DNA from: Xanthomonas hyacinthi
GTDB lineage: Bacteria > Pseudomonadota > Gammaproteobacteria > Xanthomonadales > Xanthomonadaceae
Assembly (NCBI RefSeq): GCF_009769165.1
Contig: NZ_CP043476.1
Coordinates: 1,426,001-1,490,000, forward strand
DNA: 64,000 bases
Reading direction: 5' to 3'
Each line of letters opens with the position of its first letter. Within the stretch, counting starts at the first letter, position 1. The notes beneath the pieces were generated by a model. It was not told the DNA's origin and did not search any database. It worked only from the letters and a program-made list of their open reading frames with translations. Below are positions 1 to 9,712 of the stretch, piece after piece. A program made the translations under genes and the position numbers.

Positions 1-846
1 GCGCTCGATGCGCGCACCGGCCGAGGAATCGCTGTCGCCGCGCTCGTAGCGCTGCACGTCGTGATGCAGTTCGGCCAGGCGCGTCTGCCGGGTCAGCGCC
101 GGCACGCTCAGCACCAGGGTCGCCGCCAGCGCGGCGAGCACGCCCAGGATCACCAGCCGCACGCGACCGCTGCGCCAGCGCACGCACAGCGCAGTGACCA
201 CCAGCAGCAACAGCATGCCCAGCCACACGCCACGGCTGCCGCTGAGCAGGATGGTCGCGCAGCCAGCGACGATCGCGACGATGGTCCATGGCCAACGCCC
301 GTGCGGCCGGCAGAACACCGCCACCACCATCAGCACCAGCACCACGTCGGCGAGCACGATCGCGTTGGTCCAGCCCTCGGCACGCGGCTGGCCCTGCAGC
401 ACCTGCACGATCGCCAGCGCCACGGTGGCGAAGATGCCCAGCAACGCGCCCCACCACAGCAGCTGCCGTGGCGGACGCAGTGCGTAGACCCACAACGCGG
501 TCCAGGGCAGCACCAGGAACCGGGTGCGGTTGTCGATGTCCTTTAACGCCTGGCCGAAGTACAGCAACGAGAACAGCGACAGCCCGATCACCAGCAGCGC
601 CAGCACCCACAGCCAGCGCAGCGATGGCTGCAGCCCGGCCGCCGCGCGGCGCATGCGGTCCAGCGCCAGCAGGCTGGTCGCCAACAGCAGCAGACCGAAC
701 GGCAGCAGCCCGCCCGGGATGCCGACCACCAGCGCCGGCAGGCACAGCAGGCCCAGCGCGGCGCCCCACTCCGCCAAGCAATGGCGATGGGACGGGAACG
801 CGGCCAGCGGCGCTGCGGCGCGGGGCGGGGTGGCTTCTTCGGTCAT
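1..846 (-). CDS. O-antigen ligase-like membrane protein (3' end outside window)
   Basis: An open frame runs leftward from the ATG at 846 off the window edge, so only about 282 residues are seen. The protein starts MTEEATPP and has several hydrophobic segments rich in Leu, Val and Ala, followed by a segment containing LSGSRGVWLGM. That Ser-Arg-Gly motif in a membrane setting is typical of the Wzy_C/WaaL family, which transfers or polymerises O-antigen at the periplasmic face. It lies 53 bp downstream of a glycosyltransferase and a PMT-type transferase on the same strand, so a surface-polysaccharide role fits. Ligase versus polymerase cannot be decided from this part. Confidence 0.72.
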   Translation of the reverse strand, partial: MTEEATPPRAAAPLAAFPSHRHCLAEWGAALGLLCLPALVVGIPGGLLPFGLLLLATSLLALDRMRRAAAGLQPSLRWLWVLALLVIGLSLFSLLYFGQALKDIDNRTRFLVLPWTALWVYALRPPRQLLWWGALLGIFATVALAIVQVLQGQPRAEGWTNAIVLADVVLVLMVVAVFCRPHGRWPWTIVAIVAGCATILLSGSRGVWLGMLLLLVVTALCVRWRSGRVRLVILGVLAALAATLVLSVPALTRQTRLAELHHDVQRYERGDSDSSAGARIER

Positions 847-899
847 CGCGTGGAAAACGGACGAAAAGACGATGGGGGGCGATGATCCAAGTGCGACCC

Positions 900-1931
900 C
901 TAACCCGACCTGACCTGCACGCGGCCGGTCGCGGCCGGCGCCAACGTGGCCGGCGGCGGCGCATCGCCGAGCAGATCGGCCACCACCGCCTGCAGGCGCT
1001 CGCCGAACTCGTGCTGGCGCGACTCGAAGAACGCGCGCGCCGCGGTGCCCAGCGCATCGCATTGCATCGGCGCCAGCGCCAGCGCCTGCGCCATCGCCCG
1101 CTCGATGCCGGCCGCGTCGATCCGGTAGCGCACGCCGAAGTTGTCCTCGCGCTGGCCGACCGGCGCGATCAGCACGCCGCGCTCGGCGCTCACCAGTTCG
1201 TTCATCGGCGCGCCGTCGGTGGCGATCACCACCGCGCCGACGCTCAGCGCCTCCATGATGTAGTGGCCGAAGCCCTCGACCTCGGACGGGCACAGGTGGA
1301 AGCGGTGCGCGTTCTGCAGCCGGCGCAGCTCGCGCTGGTCCAGATAGCCGGTCAGGTAGTCGATGTTCTCGGCCTCGATCGGGCGCGACTTCTTCGTGCT
1401 CTGCACCACCGTCAGCCGCGGCCATTCCGGATGCCGCGCCCAGGTCTGCAGCAGCACCGCGGTGCCCTTGGCCGAGCTGCGCCCGGCCACGTGCAGGCAG
1501 ACGCGCTCGCGCGGCACCTCCGGGCGATAGCAATCGTTGCTGCAGAAGCCGATGAACGCAGTCGCCGGACCCAGCGCGGCAAAGCGCCGCTCGGCCTGCC
1601 AGGTCTTGCATAGCACCCGCTGGAAACGCGGCAGCCAGCGCAGCCACTTGCGGCGGAACCATTCCGGATTGGGAACCAGGGCATTGCACCGGCCGGCGCC
1701 CAGGCAGCGCGGATACACCCGTTCCAGGAAGATCTGCAGATCGGCGCGGCCGCGCAGCAGGCTGCGCAGGGCCAGGCGCAGTTCGCGCAGGTGGTTGGCG
1801 AAGCGCATCGTGCCGAAGCCGAGCACCTCCACCCGGTAACGGCCGCTGCTGCGCAGCGCCTCGGCGACCACTTGCAGGTCGCGGCTCAGGCCGCCGCCGT
1901 TGTCGCGGCTGATCAGCCGGATCAGGCGCAT
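900..1931 (-). CDS. GT4-like glycosyltransferase
   Basis: This cytosolic protein of 343 residues has a Rossmann-like start (MRLIRLISRDNGGG) and a C-terminal half typical of GT-B family 4 transferases: LCPSEVEGFGHYIMEALSVG followed by VIATDGAPMNEL, the nucleotide-sugar binding region with its E-x7-E-like pattern. A longer frame extends upstream, but it is Arg-rich and unlike a protein N-terminus, so I chose the ATG at 1931. It follows the PMT-type transferase by 64 bp and precedes the ligase-like gene, suggesting a glycan-building operon. Donor and acceptor sugars are unknown. Confidence 0.78.
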   Translation of the reverse strand: MRLIRLISRDNGGGLSRDLQVVAEALRSSGRYRVEVLGFGTMRFANHLRELRLALRSLLRGRADLQIFLERVYPRCLGAGRCNALVPNPEWFRRKWLRWLPRFQRVLCKTWQAERRFAALGPATAFIGFCSNDCYRPEVPRERVCLHVAGRSSAKGTAVLLQTWARHPEWPRLTVVQSTKKSRPIEAENIDYLTGYLDQRELRRLQNAHRFHLCPSEVEGFGHYIMEALSVGAVVIATDGAPMNELVSAERGVLIAPVGQREDNFGVRYRIDAAGIERAMAQALALAPMQCDALGTAARAFFESRQHEFGERLQAVVADLLGDAPPPATLAPAATGRVQVRSG

Positions 1932-1995
1932 CGGCACGCACGCCCTCCTGCGCGCACGGCGCCAGCGTTGCGAGCGAAGCGGGCGCGGGCGCGGC

Positions 1996-3711
1996 TCACT
2001 CGAAACGGTCCTTGTCCTGCTCGCGCAGGCGTTCGCGGTCGCCGCTGGTGACCATGCATTGGCCATGCACGGCGGCTGCCGGCACCAGCCACCAGTTGCG
2101 GCGGTTGGACACGCCGGCCAGGGTGCTGGCGCGGCGATCGATGCAGCCGAGCATCGCCGCCTCCTGCACCAGCAGCCAGCGCCGCTGCGGCGCCTGCGCC
2201 TGCCAGGCCACGCCGCGGCGCAGCTGCTCGTCCCACGGCACCACGAAGCCGAAGGTGGTCGCGGCGCGGTCGGCCATCAGCAGGTTCTGCTCCTTCCAGG
2301 CTACCAGGCCCAGTTCCGCGTCCGGTCCGATGCGGCGGCCGGCCGCCTGCATCACCCCGCGTGCGGAGCTGGACATGTTGATCAGCGGATACACCAGCAG
2401 CCCGATCAGCACCCACAGCATGCTCAGCGTGGACACCATCGCCAGCTCCGGGCGCCGCCGCGTGAACAGCGCCAGGCTGGCCACGCCCCACAGGCCGATC
2501 GCCAGCAGGATCCAGGCCAGCGCCTGCACGGTCGGCAGATCGACGCCGCGCTGCTCCATCATCTGCGCGCGCAAGCCATGCCCGGCCAGGATCGCCGCGC
2601 CGACCCCGCCCAGCGCCACGGTCAGCGCCACGGTGAACGCCAGCAACAGCCGCCTGACCCCGGTCTTGCGCAGCAGCCCCGGGATCAGCGGCGCCATTGC
2701 CAGGCACAGCATCGGCAGCGCCGGCAGGATGTAGACGTCGCGCTTGCCGGTGGGAATCGAGAAGAACAGCAGGATCAGCGCCCACCACGCCAGCGGCAGC
2801 AGGTAGCGCGGATCGCGCCGGCGCAGGCGCCGCGCCCAGGCCGGGATCGCCCACGGCAGGGCCAGCAGCAGCGGCAGCCACATGCTCGGCATCACCCCGA
2901 AGAAATACAGCGGCCCGTGCGGATGGTCCCAGGACCTGGCGTAGCGCCCGGCGGTCTGCCGGAACAGGATGTCGTCGAGGTAGGCGCGGTACTCCGGCTG
3001 CTGCGCCGACAGCGCGGTACTCACCATCGGCACCAGCCAGATCGACACCGCGGCCAGGAAGGCCAGCGGCCCCAGCCAGAAGCGCGGATTGCGCACGCCG
3101 ACCTTGACCCCGCGCCACTGCGCCAGCGACGCCGCCGCGGCCGGCAGCAGCAGCAACAGCGCCAGCGCGCCCACGCCCTTGGTGATCGTGCCCAGGCCGG
3201 CGGCGAACCAGCCCAGCGCCCACATCCGCCAGTCGGGTCCGCGCAGCACGTGGCGCAACAGGCCGTAGTTGGCCAGGGTGATGTAGAACACCACCAGCGG
3301 ATCGATCTGCGCCTTCTTCGCCTGGTAGGTGAAGTGGAACGCGAACAGCAGCGCATACGCCGCATACATGCCGACCCGGCGCGTCCACAGCCGCCGGCCC
3401 AGGTCGTAGACGCAGGCCAGCGTGCCCAGCCCGGCCAGCAGCGACGGCAGCAGGAACGCCACCCGCCAGTTGCCGAACACTTCGTAGAACGATGCCTGCA
3501 ACCACATCAGCATCGGCGGCTTGTCCGCATACAGCTCGGTGCCGCGGTGCGGGAACAGCCAGTTGCCGCTGTCCACCATCTGCTTGGCGACCAGCGCGAA
3601 ACGCGGCTCGTCGGCCGGGTGCGGATCACGCAGGCCGAGGCCGGCGCCGAGCACCAGCAGCGCAAGCAGGGCCAGCAACCAGAATTCTCGGGACGCGCGG
3701 GTCTTCAACAT
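1996..3711 (-). CDS. PMT/ArnT-type membrane glycosyltransferase
   Basis: The protein has 571 residues. It opens with one hydrophobic helix (FWLLALLALLVLGAGLGL) followed by DPHPADEPRFA, the first periplasmic-loop acidic motif of the PMT/ArnT family, which uses lipid-linked sugar donors. About ten more hydrophobic segments follow, then a soluble tail of roughly 110 residues. Members add sugars such as aminoarabinose to lipid A or proteins at the outer face of the inner membrane. The ATG at 3711 starts right before the first helix; the upstream extension overlaps rsmB in another frame. It lies 25 bp after rsmB. Whether it modifies lipid A is not shown. Confidence 0.82.
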   Translation of the reverse strand: MLKTRASREFWLLALLALLVLGAGLGLRDPHPADEPRFALVAKQMVDSGNWLFPHRGTELYADKPPMLMWLQASFYEVFGNWRVAFLLPSLLAGLGTLACVYDLGRRLWTRRVGMYAAYALLFAFHFTYQAKKAQIDPLVVFYITLANYGLLRHVLRGPDWRMWALGWFAAGLGTITKGVGALALLLLLPAAAASLAQWRGVKVGVRNPRFWLGPLAFLAAVSIWLVPMVSTALSAQQPEYRAYLDDILFRQTAGRYARSWDHPHGPLYFFGVMPSMWLPLLLALPWAIPAWARRLRRRDPRYLLPLAWWALILLFFSIPTGKRDVYILPALPMLCLAMAPLIPGLLRKTGVRRLLLAFTVALTVALGGVGAAILAGHGLRAQMMEQRGVDLPTVQALAWILLAIGLWGVASLALFTRRRPELAMVSTLSMLWVLIGLLVYPLINMSSSARGVMQAAGRRIGPDAELGLVAWKEQNLLMADRAATTFGFVVPWDEQLRRGVAWQAQAPQRRWLLVQEAAMLGCIDRRASTLAGVSNRRNWWLVPAAAVHGQCMVTSGDRERLREQDKDRFE

Positions 3712-3736
3712 GGGACGCGATGATACCGGGGCCGCT

Positions 3737-5068
3737 TCACGCCGTCTTGCGCAGCCGCGCATAGAAGAACCCGTCGCGATCCTGCTCGCCCGGCAGGCGC
3801 TGGCGACCGCCGCCGGACGCGTGCCCACAGGCGGCGCCGGGATCCTCAGCCACCGCATCGGCGGTCCGCGCCAGGAACGCCTGCAGCTGGCGCGCGTTCT
3901 CGTCCTTGAGCAGCGAACAGGTGGCGTAGACCAGCACCCCGCCCGGCCGCAGCACCTGCCAGCCGGCGTCCAGCAGCCGCGCCTGCAGCGCCTGCAGCGC
4001 GACCACGTCCTCGCGCCGCCGGTGCAGCAGCACGTCGGGCTGGCGGCGCACGATGCCGGTGGCCGAGCACGGCGCGTCCAGCAGCACCGCATCGAATGCC
4101 TCGCCGTCCCACCACGCGTCCGGCTGCGCCGCATCGGCGACCTGCAGTTGCGCCTGCGCGCCAGCGCCGGTGCGTTCGAAGGTCTCGCGCACCCGCGCCA
4201 GGCGCCGCGCGTCCACGTCCAGCGCGGTCAGGCGCAGCGTCGGGTCGCGCTCGAGCAGGTGCGCGGACTTGCCGCCGGGCGCGGCGCAGGCATCCAGCAC
4301 GCGTGCGCCCGGCGCCGGCGCCAGCACGTCGGCGACCTGCTGCGCCGCGCCGTCCTGCACCGACACCCAGCCCTCGGCGAAGCCGGGCAAGGCGCTCATC
4401 GCCACCGACTCGGCCAGGCGGATCGCCTCGGCCAGGTCCGGCACCGCCTGCGCGGCGATGCCGGCCTCGGCCAGCTGCTGCAGATAGGCGTCGCGCGTGC
4501 TGCGCTGGCGGTTCACCCGCAGCCACAGCGGCGCCGCCTGCTGGCTGGCGGCGAAGATCGCCTCGGCCTGTTGCGGCCAGTCGGCGTGCAGCGCGTCGCG
4601 CAGCCACAGCGGCCAGCCGGCATCGGCGGCCACCGCCGGTAGCCCGTCGCGCAGCGCGCGGCGCAGCAGGGCGTTGACCATGCCGGCCTGGCGCGGCCGG
4701 TCCAGCGCCCGCGCCGCCTCCACCGTCGCCGACAGCGCCGCGTGCGGCGCCAGGCCGAGCGCGTCGAGCTGGGCGAAGCCGGCCATCAGCAGCATGCGCA
4801 GTTCGGCGTCGCGCTGCGGCAGCTGCTTCTGCAGCCACAACCGCAGCGCGGCCTCGTAGGCCGGGCGCCGGCGCAGCACGGCGAAGCAGATCGCCTCGAC
4901 CAGGGCGCGGTCGCGCGGATCGGGCAGCGCCGGCAACGCGGTGGCCAGTTCCGCCTTCAGCGAACGGCCGCGGTCGATCACCGCGCTCAGCACCCGCGCG
5001 GCAACCACGCGCGGAGCCACGCCCGGCGGCATGGCGGCGGCAGGCATCGCGGCAGGCGTCTCGGTCAT
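3737..5068 (-). CDS. rsmB: 16S rRNA m5C967 methyltransferase RsmB
   Basis: The product has 443 residues. An N-terminal NusB-like helical domain spans about residues 20-150. A SAM-dependent methyltransferase domain follows, with [15 protein letters not shown] (SAM loop), [15 protein letters not shown] (PC motif) and [11 protein letters not shown] (TC motif carrying the catalytic Cys). The enzyme methylates C967 of 16S rRNA before subunit assembly. It lies 16 bp downstream of fmt, the common def-fmt-rsmB order. The ATG at 5068 is chosen because the longer reading is fmt translated in another frame. Confidence 0.95.
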   Translation of the reverse strand: MTETPAAMPAAAMPPGVAPRVVAARVLSAVIDRGRSLKAELATALPALPDPRDRALVEAICFAVLRRRPAYEAALRLWLQKQLPQRDAELRMLLMAGFAQLDALGLAPHAALSATVEAARALDRPRQAGMVNALLRRALRDGLPAVAADAGWPLWLRDALHADWPQQAEAIFAASQQAAPLWLRVNRQRSTRDAYLQQLAEAGIAAQAVPDLAEAIRLAESVAMSALPGFAEGWVSVQDGAAQQVADVLAPAPGARVLDACAAPGGKSAHLLERDPTLRLTALDVDARRLARVRETFERTGAGAQAQLQVADAAQPDAWWDGEAFDAVLLDAPCSATGIVRRQPDVLLHRRREDVVALQALQARLLDAGWQVLRPGGVLVYATCSLLKDENARQLQAFLARTADAVAEDPGAACGHASGGGRQRLPGEQDRDGFFYARLRKTA

Positions 5069-5084
5069 GCGCGATCGCGCCGGT

Positions 5085-6008
5085 TCAGGCCAGCACCGGC
5101 AGATCGCGCCGGGCGTTGAGGTAGTCGGCGGCGGTGATCGCCTTGCCGCCTTCGCGCTGCAGCACGCGCAGGCGCAACGCGCCCTGGCCGCAGGCGATGT
5201 CGATGCCCTGCCTGGAGGCGGCCAGCACCGTGCCCGGCGGCTGCGCATGCGCCAGTTCCAGCGCCACCGCGCCGTGGATGCGCACGCGCTCGCCGGCCAG
5301 CACCGCTTCGGTGATCGGCCACGGATTGAACGCGCGCACCCGCAGCGCCAGCTGCGCCGCCGGCTGCTGCCAGTCCAGCCGCGCCTGCGCCTTGTCCAGC
5401 TTGTGCGCGTAGGTGACGCCGGCGTCCGGCTGCGGCTGCGGCACCGGACGGATGCCGGCGCGCAGCAGGCCCAGGCCGTCGGCCAGCACCTGCGCGCCGA
5501 GCGCGGCCAGCCGGTCGTGCAGCTGCCCGCCGGTCTCGCTGTCGCCGATCGGGGTGCGCTGCGACAGCAGCACCGGACCGGTGTCCAGGCCCGCTTCCAT
5601 CTGCATCAGGCACACGCCGGTTTCGCTGTCGCCGGCCTCGATCGCGCGCTGGATCGGCGCGGCGCCGCGCCAGCGCGGCAGCAGCGAGGCGTGCACGTTC
5701 CAGCAGCCATGGGTCGGGATCGCCAGCACCGCCTTGGGCAGGATCAGGCCGTAGGCCACCACCACCATCAGGTCCGGCTGCAGCGCGCGCAGGGTCTGCA
5801 GCGCCTCGGGCGAACGCAGCGTGTCCGGCTGCAGCACCGGAATGCCGCGCGCGATCGCCTCCAGCTTCACCGGCGACGGGGTCAGCCCGCGGCCGCGCCC
5901 GGCGGGCCGGTCCGGCTGGGTATAGACCGCAACCACTTCATGGCGCTGCGCGGCCGCGCGCAACGACGGCACGGCGAAGTCCGGCGTACCGGCGAAGACG
6001 ATTTTCAT
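5085..6008 (-). CDS. fmt: Methionyl-tRNA formyltransferase
   Basis: The product has 307 residues, the usual length. It begins [18 protein letters not shown], the formyltransferase Rossmann start. The active-site stretch [19 protein letters not shown] and the GLDTGPVL segment supply the catalytic Asn, His and Asp. A C-terminal OB-like domain recognises initiator tRNA. The enzyme formylates Met-tRNA for initiation and works with def, encoded just upstream on the same strand. A long inverted repeat fills the 109 bp between the two genes. Confidence 0.96.
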   Translation of the reverse strand: MKIVFAGTPDFAVPSLRAAAQRHEVVAVYTQPDRPAGRGRGLTPSPVKLEAIARGIPVLQPDTLRSPEALQTLRALQPDLMVVVAYGLILPKAVLAIPTHGCWNVHASLLPRWRGAAPIQRAIEAGDSETGVCLMQMEAGLDTGPVLLSQRTPIGDSETGGQLHDRLAALGAQVLADGLGLLRAGIRPVPQPQPDAGVTYAHKLDKAQARLDWQQPAAQLALRVRAFNPWPITEAVLAGERVRIHGAVALELAHAQPPGTVLAASRQGIDIACGQGALRLRVLQREGGKAITAADYLNARRDLPVLA

Positions 6009-6010
6009 GG

Positions 6011-6118
6011 AGGCTGGGAACCGGGAATGGGGAAACGGGAATGGGCAAAGCGCGGACCCGGAAATGGCACGGGCACCGCGCTTACGATTCCCGTTTCCCC
6101 ATTCCCGGTTCCCGGCTT
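6011..6118. repeat. Long intergenic inverted repeat between def and fmt
   Basis: The left arm (about 6011-6041) and right arm (about 6087-6118) are near-perfect reverse complements of 31 bases, separated by about 45 bases. The arms are built from GGGAATGGGGAAACGGGAAT-like words. In the def-fmt transcript this would form a very stable hairpin just ahead of the fmt start. A second element of the same design lies at 57905-58070. Confidence 0.8.
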
Positions 6119-6630
6119 CAAGCCACGTGCTTGCGCGCCTTGGCCAGCTTCTTGCGCACCATCTCGCGCTTGAGCGGGGAGAGGTAGTCGACGAACAGCT
6201 TGCCGTCCAGATGGTCCATCTCGTGCTGCACGCACACCGCCAGCACGCCGTCGGCGGACAATTCCTGCGGCTGGCCGTGGCGGTCCAGGTAGCGCACGGC
6301 GATGGCGTCGGCGCGGGTCACGTCGGCATAGATGCCGGGCACCGACAGGCAGCCCTCCTGGTACACCTGCTCGCCGTCGCGCTGCACGATATGCGGGTTG
6401 ATGAACACCTGCGGGGTGTTCTTCTCTTCGCTGACGTCGATGACCATGAAGCGCTGGTGCACGTCCACCTGGCTCGCGGCCAGGCCGATGCCGGGGGCCT
6501 CGTACATGGTCTCGAACATGTCGTCGAGCAGGCGCTGGAACGCCGGGGTGGCGACGTCGGCAGGATCGACCTGCACCGCCTTGGTGCGCAGGCGGGGATC
6601 GGGGAATTCGAGGATGGGAAGCAGGGCCAT
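6118..6630 (-). CDS. def: Peptide deformylase
   Basis: The product has 170 residues with all three family motifs: GIGLAASQ (47-54), EGCLSVP (92-98, metal ligand Cys94) and QHEMDHLDG (135-143, two metal-binding His and the catalytic Glu). It removes the formyl group from nascent proteins. It is the first gene of a leftward def-fmt-rsmB group and is divergent from the LysM gene at 6766, leaving a 135-bp shared promoter region. Confidence 0.97.
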   Translation of the reverse strand: MALLPILEFPDPRLRTKAVQVDPADVATPAFQRLLDDMFETMYEAPGIGLAASQVDVHQRFMVIDVSEEKNTPQVFINPHIVQRDGEQVYQEGCLSVPGIYADVTRADAIAVRYLDRHGQPQELSADGVLAVCVQHEMDHLDGKLFVDYLSPLKREMVRKKLAKARKHVA

Positions 6631-6765
6631 AGCGGTACCCAGATGGGGGCGCCGGAAAATTCGGCAAGACCGGACAATTCTACCCCGTTCTCGCCGGCGC
6701 TTGCGCCGCGCCCCGGGTTCTGGACTATAGTGCGCGGACCTGTTGGGGAATCAGGCTCCGCACTC

Positions 6766-7902
6766 ATGTTCAATCGACTCCGTACGGTCGTCGCCGTGGC
6801 GATGCTGACCGTGGCGACCTATGCCGCTTGCGCGAGCATGGCTGCCGAACACCCTGACACCTACGTGGTGCGCAAGGGCGACACGCTGTGGGACATCGCC
6901 GGGCGCTTCCTCGGCAAGCCGTGGCTGTGGCCGGAAATCTGGCAGGCCAACCCGCAGGTGCAGAACCCGCATCTGATCTACCCCGGCGACGTGCTCAGCC
7001 TGGCCTACCTGGACCGGGTGGCCCGCGCCGCGGTCAAGCCCGGCCCGCGCCAGGACGCGCCGATCGACGCGATCGCGCTGTCCGACGTCGAACCGTTCCT
7101 GAAGAACCTGCGCGTGGCCGACAGCATCGACGGCCTGCCCTACGTGGTCGGCGTCGAGGACAACCGGCTGCGCGCCACCGTCGGCCAGCTGGTCTACGCG
7201 ACCGGGCTGAGCGCGCCGCAGGCCGGGCAGCGCTACGCCGTGGTGCGCCCGACCGTGCGCTACGAACTGCCCAGGCTCAGCGACGACCTGAACGCCGAGG
7301 GCCGCAGCACCCCGGGCACCGGCAACCTGTGGCAGACCTTCGTGGCGCCGGACAACAAGCGCCGCGAGACGCTGGGCTACGAACTGGCCCAGGTCAATAT
7401 CGGTACCGTCACCCGCGTCTCCGCCGACGGCAGCCAGGCCACCACCCTGCTGCTGCAGGACAGCGCCCGCGAAGTGCGCGCCGGCGACCGCCTGATCGCG
7501 GTCGAAGCGCAGCCCTACGACCTGCAGTTCATCCCGCATCCGCCCGCGGCGCAGGCGCTCGACGCCGGGCTGCGGGTGCTGGCGGTGGCCGACGCGTTCA
7601 GCGCCGCCGGCCCGCACGACGTGATCGCGATCTCCGGCGGCAGCCGCGAAGGCATCGACAACGGCACCGTGGTCTCGCTGTGGCGCCATGGCACCCGGGT
7701 CAACGACCGCGTGCAGCGTCCGAACACCTCGCGCGCCGACGACGGCTTCACCGGCGGCCGCGGCACGGTGGCCCTGCCCGACGAATACGCCGCGCACGCG
7801 ATGGTGTTCCGCACCTTCGACAAGGTCAGCTACGCGCTGGTGATGGACGGCATCAAGCCGACCCGGATCGGCTACGAGGTGAAGCACCCGGACGCACGCT
7901 GA
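6766..7902 (+). CDS. Exported LysM-domain protein
   Basis: The product has 378 residues. Residues 1 to about 27 are a signal peptide (RLRTVVAVAMLTVATYAACA). A LysM domain follows at about 33-78 (YVVRKGDTLWDIAGRFLG through IYPGDVLSL), predicted to bind peptidoglycan in the periplasm. The rest is a conserved region without a motif I can name. The ATG at 6766 is preferred to upstream starts because it opens directly on the signal peptide; a TATAGT at 6726-6731 could be its -10 box. LysM proteins next to def and dprA are common in this group, but the exact function is not known. Confidence 0.85.
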   Translation: MFNRLRTVVAVAMLTVATYAACASMAAEHPDTYVVRKGDTLWDIAGRFLGKPWLWPEIWQANPQVQNPHLIYPGDVLSLAYLDRVARAAVKPGPRQDAPIDAIALSDVEPFLKNLRVADSIDGLPYVVGVEDNRLRATVGQLVYATGLSAPQAGQRYAVVRPTVRYELPRLSDDLNAEGRSTPGTGNLWQTFVAPDNKRRETLGYELAQVNIGTVTRVSADGSQATTLLLQDSAREVRAGDRLIAVEAQPYDLQFIPHPPAAQALDAGLRVLAVADAFSAAGPHDVIAISGGSREGIDNGTVVSLWRHGTRVNDRVQRPNTSRADDGFTGGRGTVALPDEYAAHAMVFRTFDKVSYALVMDGIKPTRIGYEVKHPDAR

Positions 7903-7932
7903 CCTGCGCACGCGGGCAAGTCCTACATCCGC

Positions 7933-7962
7933 CGCAGACGGCGCCCGAGGGCGTCGTCTGCG
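7933..7962 (+). terminator. Hairpin after the LysM gene
   Basis: Arms CGCAGACGGCGCCC and GGGCGTCGTCTGCG pair with one mismatch around a 2-base loop, followed by TTT. It lies 31 bp after the LysM stop and before dprA, so it probably ends the LysM transcript. Confidence 0.6.
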
Positions 7963-8013
7963 TTTGCGGCCTAGCCTGGGCCTGTTAACCCGATTGGAAT
8001 AGGCCCCAGACCG

Positions 8014-9174
8014 ATGTCCGCCTTGCCCGGCCACACCCACTGCGCCCCTGCCTGCGCCGATCCGGCGCTGTTGACCCTGTCCCTGGCCGGCGGCGCCAGC
8101 GCCCCGCGCCGGCGCCTGCTCGAACACTGCGGCAGCCCCGCCGCCGCATTGGCCGCCGGCGCCGCCGCCTGGCGCGCCGCGGGACTGGATCCAGCGCAGA
8201 TCGCGGCGCTGCGGCGGCCCGACCGCGCCGCCGTGGACGCCGCGCTGGCCTGGCTGGCGCAGCCGCGCCGGCACCTGCTCGGCTGCCACGACCCCGACTA
8301 CCCGGCGCTGCTGCTGCGCAGCCCCAACCCACCGCTGGCGCTGTACCTGGAAGGCGACCCGGCGGCGCTATGGCATCCGGCGGTGGCCGTGGTCGGCAGC
8401 CGCGCGCCCAGCGCCGGCGGCCGCGACAATGCGCAGCGCTTCGCCCTGGCGCTGGCCGCGGCCGGATTCGCGGTGACCAGCGGCATGGCCACCGGCGTCG
8501 ATGCCGCCGCGCATGCGGCGGCGCTGTCGCGCCAGGACGGACTCACCGTGGCGGTGGTCGGCACCGGCGCGGACCTGGCCTACCCGCGCCAGCATGCCGC
8601 CCTGCGCGAACGCATCGCCGCGCGCGGCGCGGTGGTCAGCGAGCATCCGCCCGGCACCCCGGCGCGGCCCAGCCACTTCCCGGCGCGCAACCGGATCATC
8701 GCCGGGCTGGCGCTGGCCACCCTGGTGATCGAGGCCGCCGCGCGCTCCGGCGCGCTGATCACCGCGCGCCTGGCCGCCGAGGCCGGACGCGAGGTGTTCG
8801 CGTTGCCCGGTTCGATCCACAACCCGCTGGCGCGCGGCTGCCACCGCCTGATCCGCGACGGCGCCGGGCTGGTGGAGAGCGCCGAGGAGGTCCTGGCCGG
8901 GGTCGCGCCGCTGGCCGCGGAACTGGCCGACGCCTTGCGCGGACGCCTGCGCGCCCCCACTGAAGGGATCGCCGACGACCCCGGCGCCACGCCGGCCTTC
9001 CCCGATCCCGACTACCAGCGCTTGTGGCAGGCGCTGGGCCACGACCCCACCTGTATGGATTCAGTGATCGCGCGCACCGGATTGACGGCCGCGGCGGCGT
9101 CCTCCATGCTGCTGGTCATGGAACTGGATGGCTACGTGGCGATCGAACAAGGTCGTTACACCCGCAAACCCTAG
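8014..9174 (+). CDS. dprA: DNA processing protein DprA (Smf)
   Basis: The product has 386 residues. The Rossmann-like DprA core holds VAVVGSRAPSAGGRDNA, VTSGMATGVDAAAHAAAL, GTGADLAYPRQH and PARNRIIAGLALATLVIEAA. A C-terminal winged-helix segment ends near residue 386. DprA protects incoming single-stranded DNA and loads RecA during natural transformation. It precedes smg by 42 bp, the usual dprA-smg-topA neighbourhood. Confidence 0.95.
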   Translation: MSALPGHTHCAPACADPALLTLSLAGGASAPRRRLLEHCGSPAAALAAGAAAWRAAGLDPAQIAALRRPDRAAVDAALAWLAQPRRHLLGCHDPDYPALLLRSPNPPLALYLEGDPAALWHPAVAVVGSRAPSAGGRDNAQRFALALAAAGFAVTSGMATGVDAAAHAAALSRQDGLTVAVVGTGADLAYPRQHAALRERIAARGAVVSEHPPGTPARPSHFPARNRIIAGLALATLVIEAAARSGALITARLAAEAGREVFALPGSIHNPLARGCHRLIRDGAGLVESAEEVLAGVAPLAAELADALRGRLRAPTEGIADDPGATPAFPDPDYQRLWQALGHDPTCMDSVIARTGLTAAAASSMLLVMELDGYVAIEQGRYTRKP

Positions 9175-9216
9175 TTTCTTCACCTCCACAGCGTCTAGCG
9201 ATGCAGGCCGAGGGCA

Positions 9217-9690
9217 ATGAAAGAGAGCATTCTGGATGTCCTGCTGTACCTGTTCGAACATTATTTCAGCGAGGACGCGGACCCGGTCCGCGATCGCGAC
9301 TCCCTCCAGAATGGCCTGATCCAGGCTGGCTTCAGCCCCACCGAAATCAGCAAAGCGTTCGATTGGCTCGATGCCCTGGCCGACCAGCGGCCGGCCGTGC
9401 CGCAGCCGCGCATCGACGGCCCGATCCGCATCTACCACGGCCCGGAGCTGGACAAGCTCGACGTGGAATGCCGCGGTTTCCTGCTGTTCCTGGAACAGCA
9501 CGGCATCCTCGACAGCGATCAGCGCGAGCTGGTGCTGGACCGGGCGATGGCGCTGGACCAGGACGAACTGGACCTGGACGACCTGAAATGGGTGGTGCTG
9601 ATGGTGCTGTTCAACCAGCCCGGGGCCGAGGCGGCCTACGCGTGGATGGAAACGCAGATGTTCGTCGACGAGCCGGAGCCGGTGCACTGA
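9217..9690 (+). CDS. smg: Smg family protein (DUF494)
   Basis: The product has 157 residues, typical for the family. It starts [19 protein letters not shown] and is acidic and helical, with the [12 protein letters not shown] motif near the C-terminus. Smg is conserved between dprA and topA in many proteobacteria, but its biochemical role is not established. The start codon follows a GAGGGC stretch that may serve as ribosome binding site. Confidence 0.9.
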   Translation: MKESILDVLLYLFEHYFSEDADPVRDRDSLQNGLIQAGFSPTEISKAFDWLDALADQRPAVPQPRIDGPIRIYHGPELDKLDVECRGFLLFLEQHGILDSDQRELVLDRAMALDQDELDLDDLKWVVLMVLFNQPGAEAAYAWMETQMFVDEPEPVH

Positions 9691-9712
9691 GGCGCTGACG
9701 GGGCATGCACGG

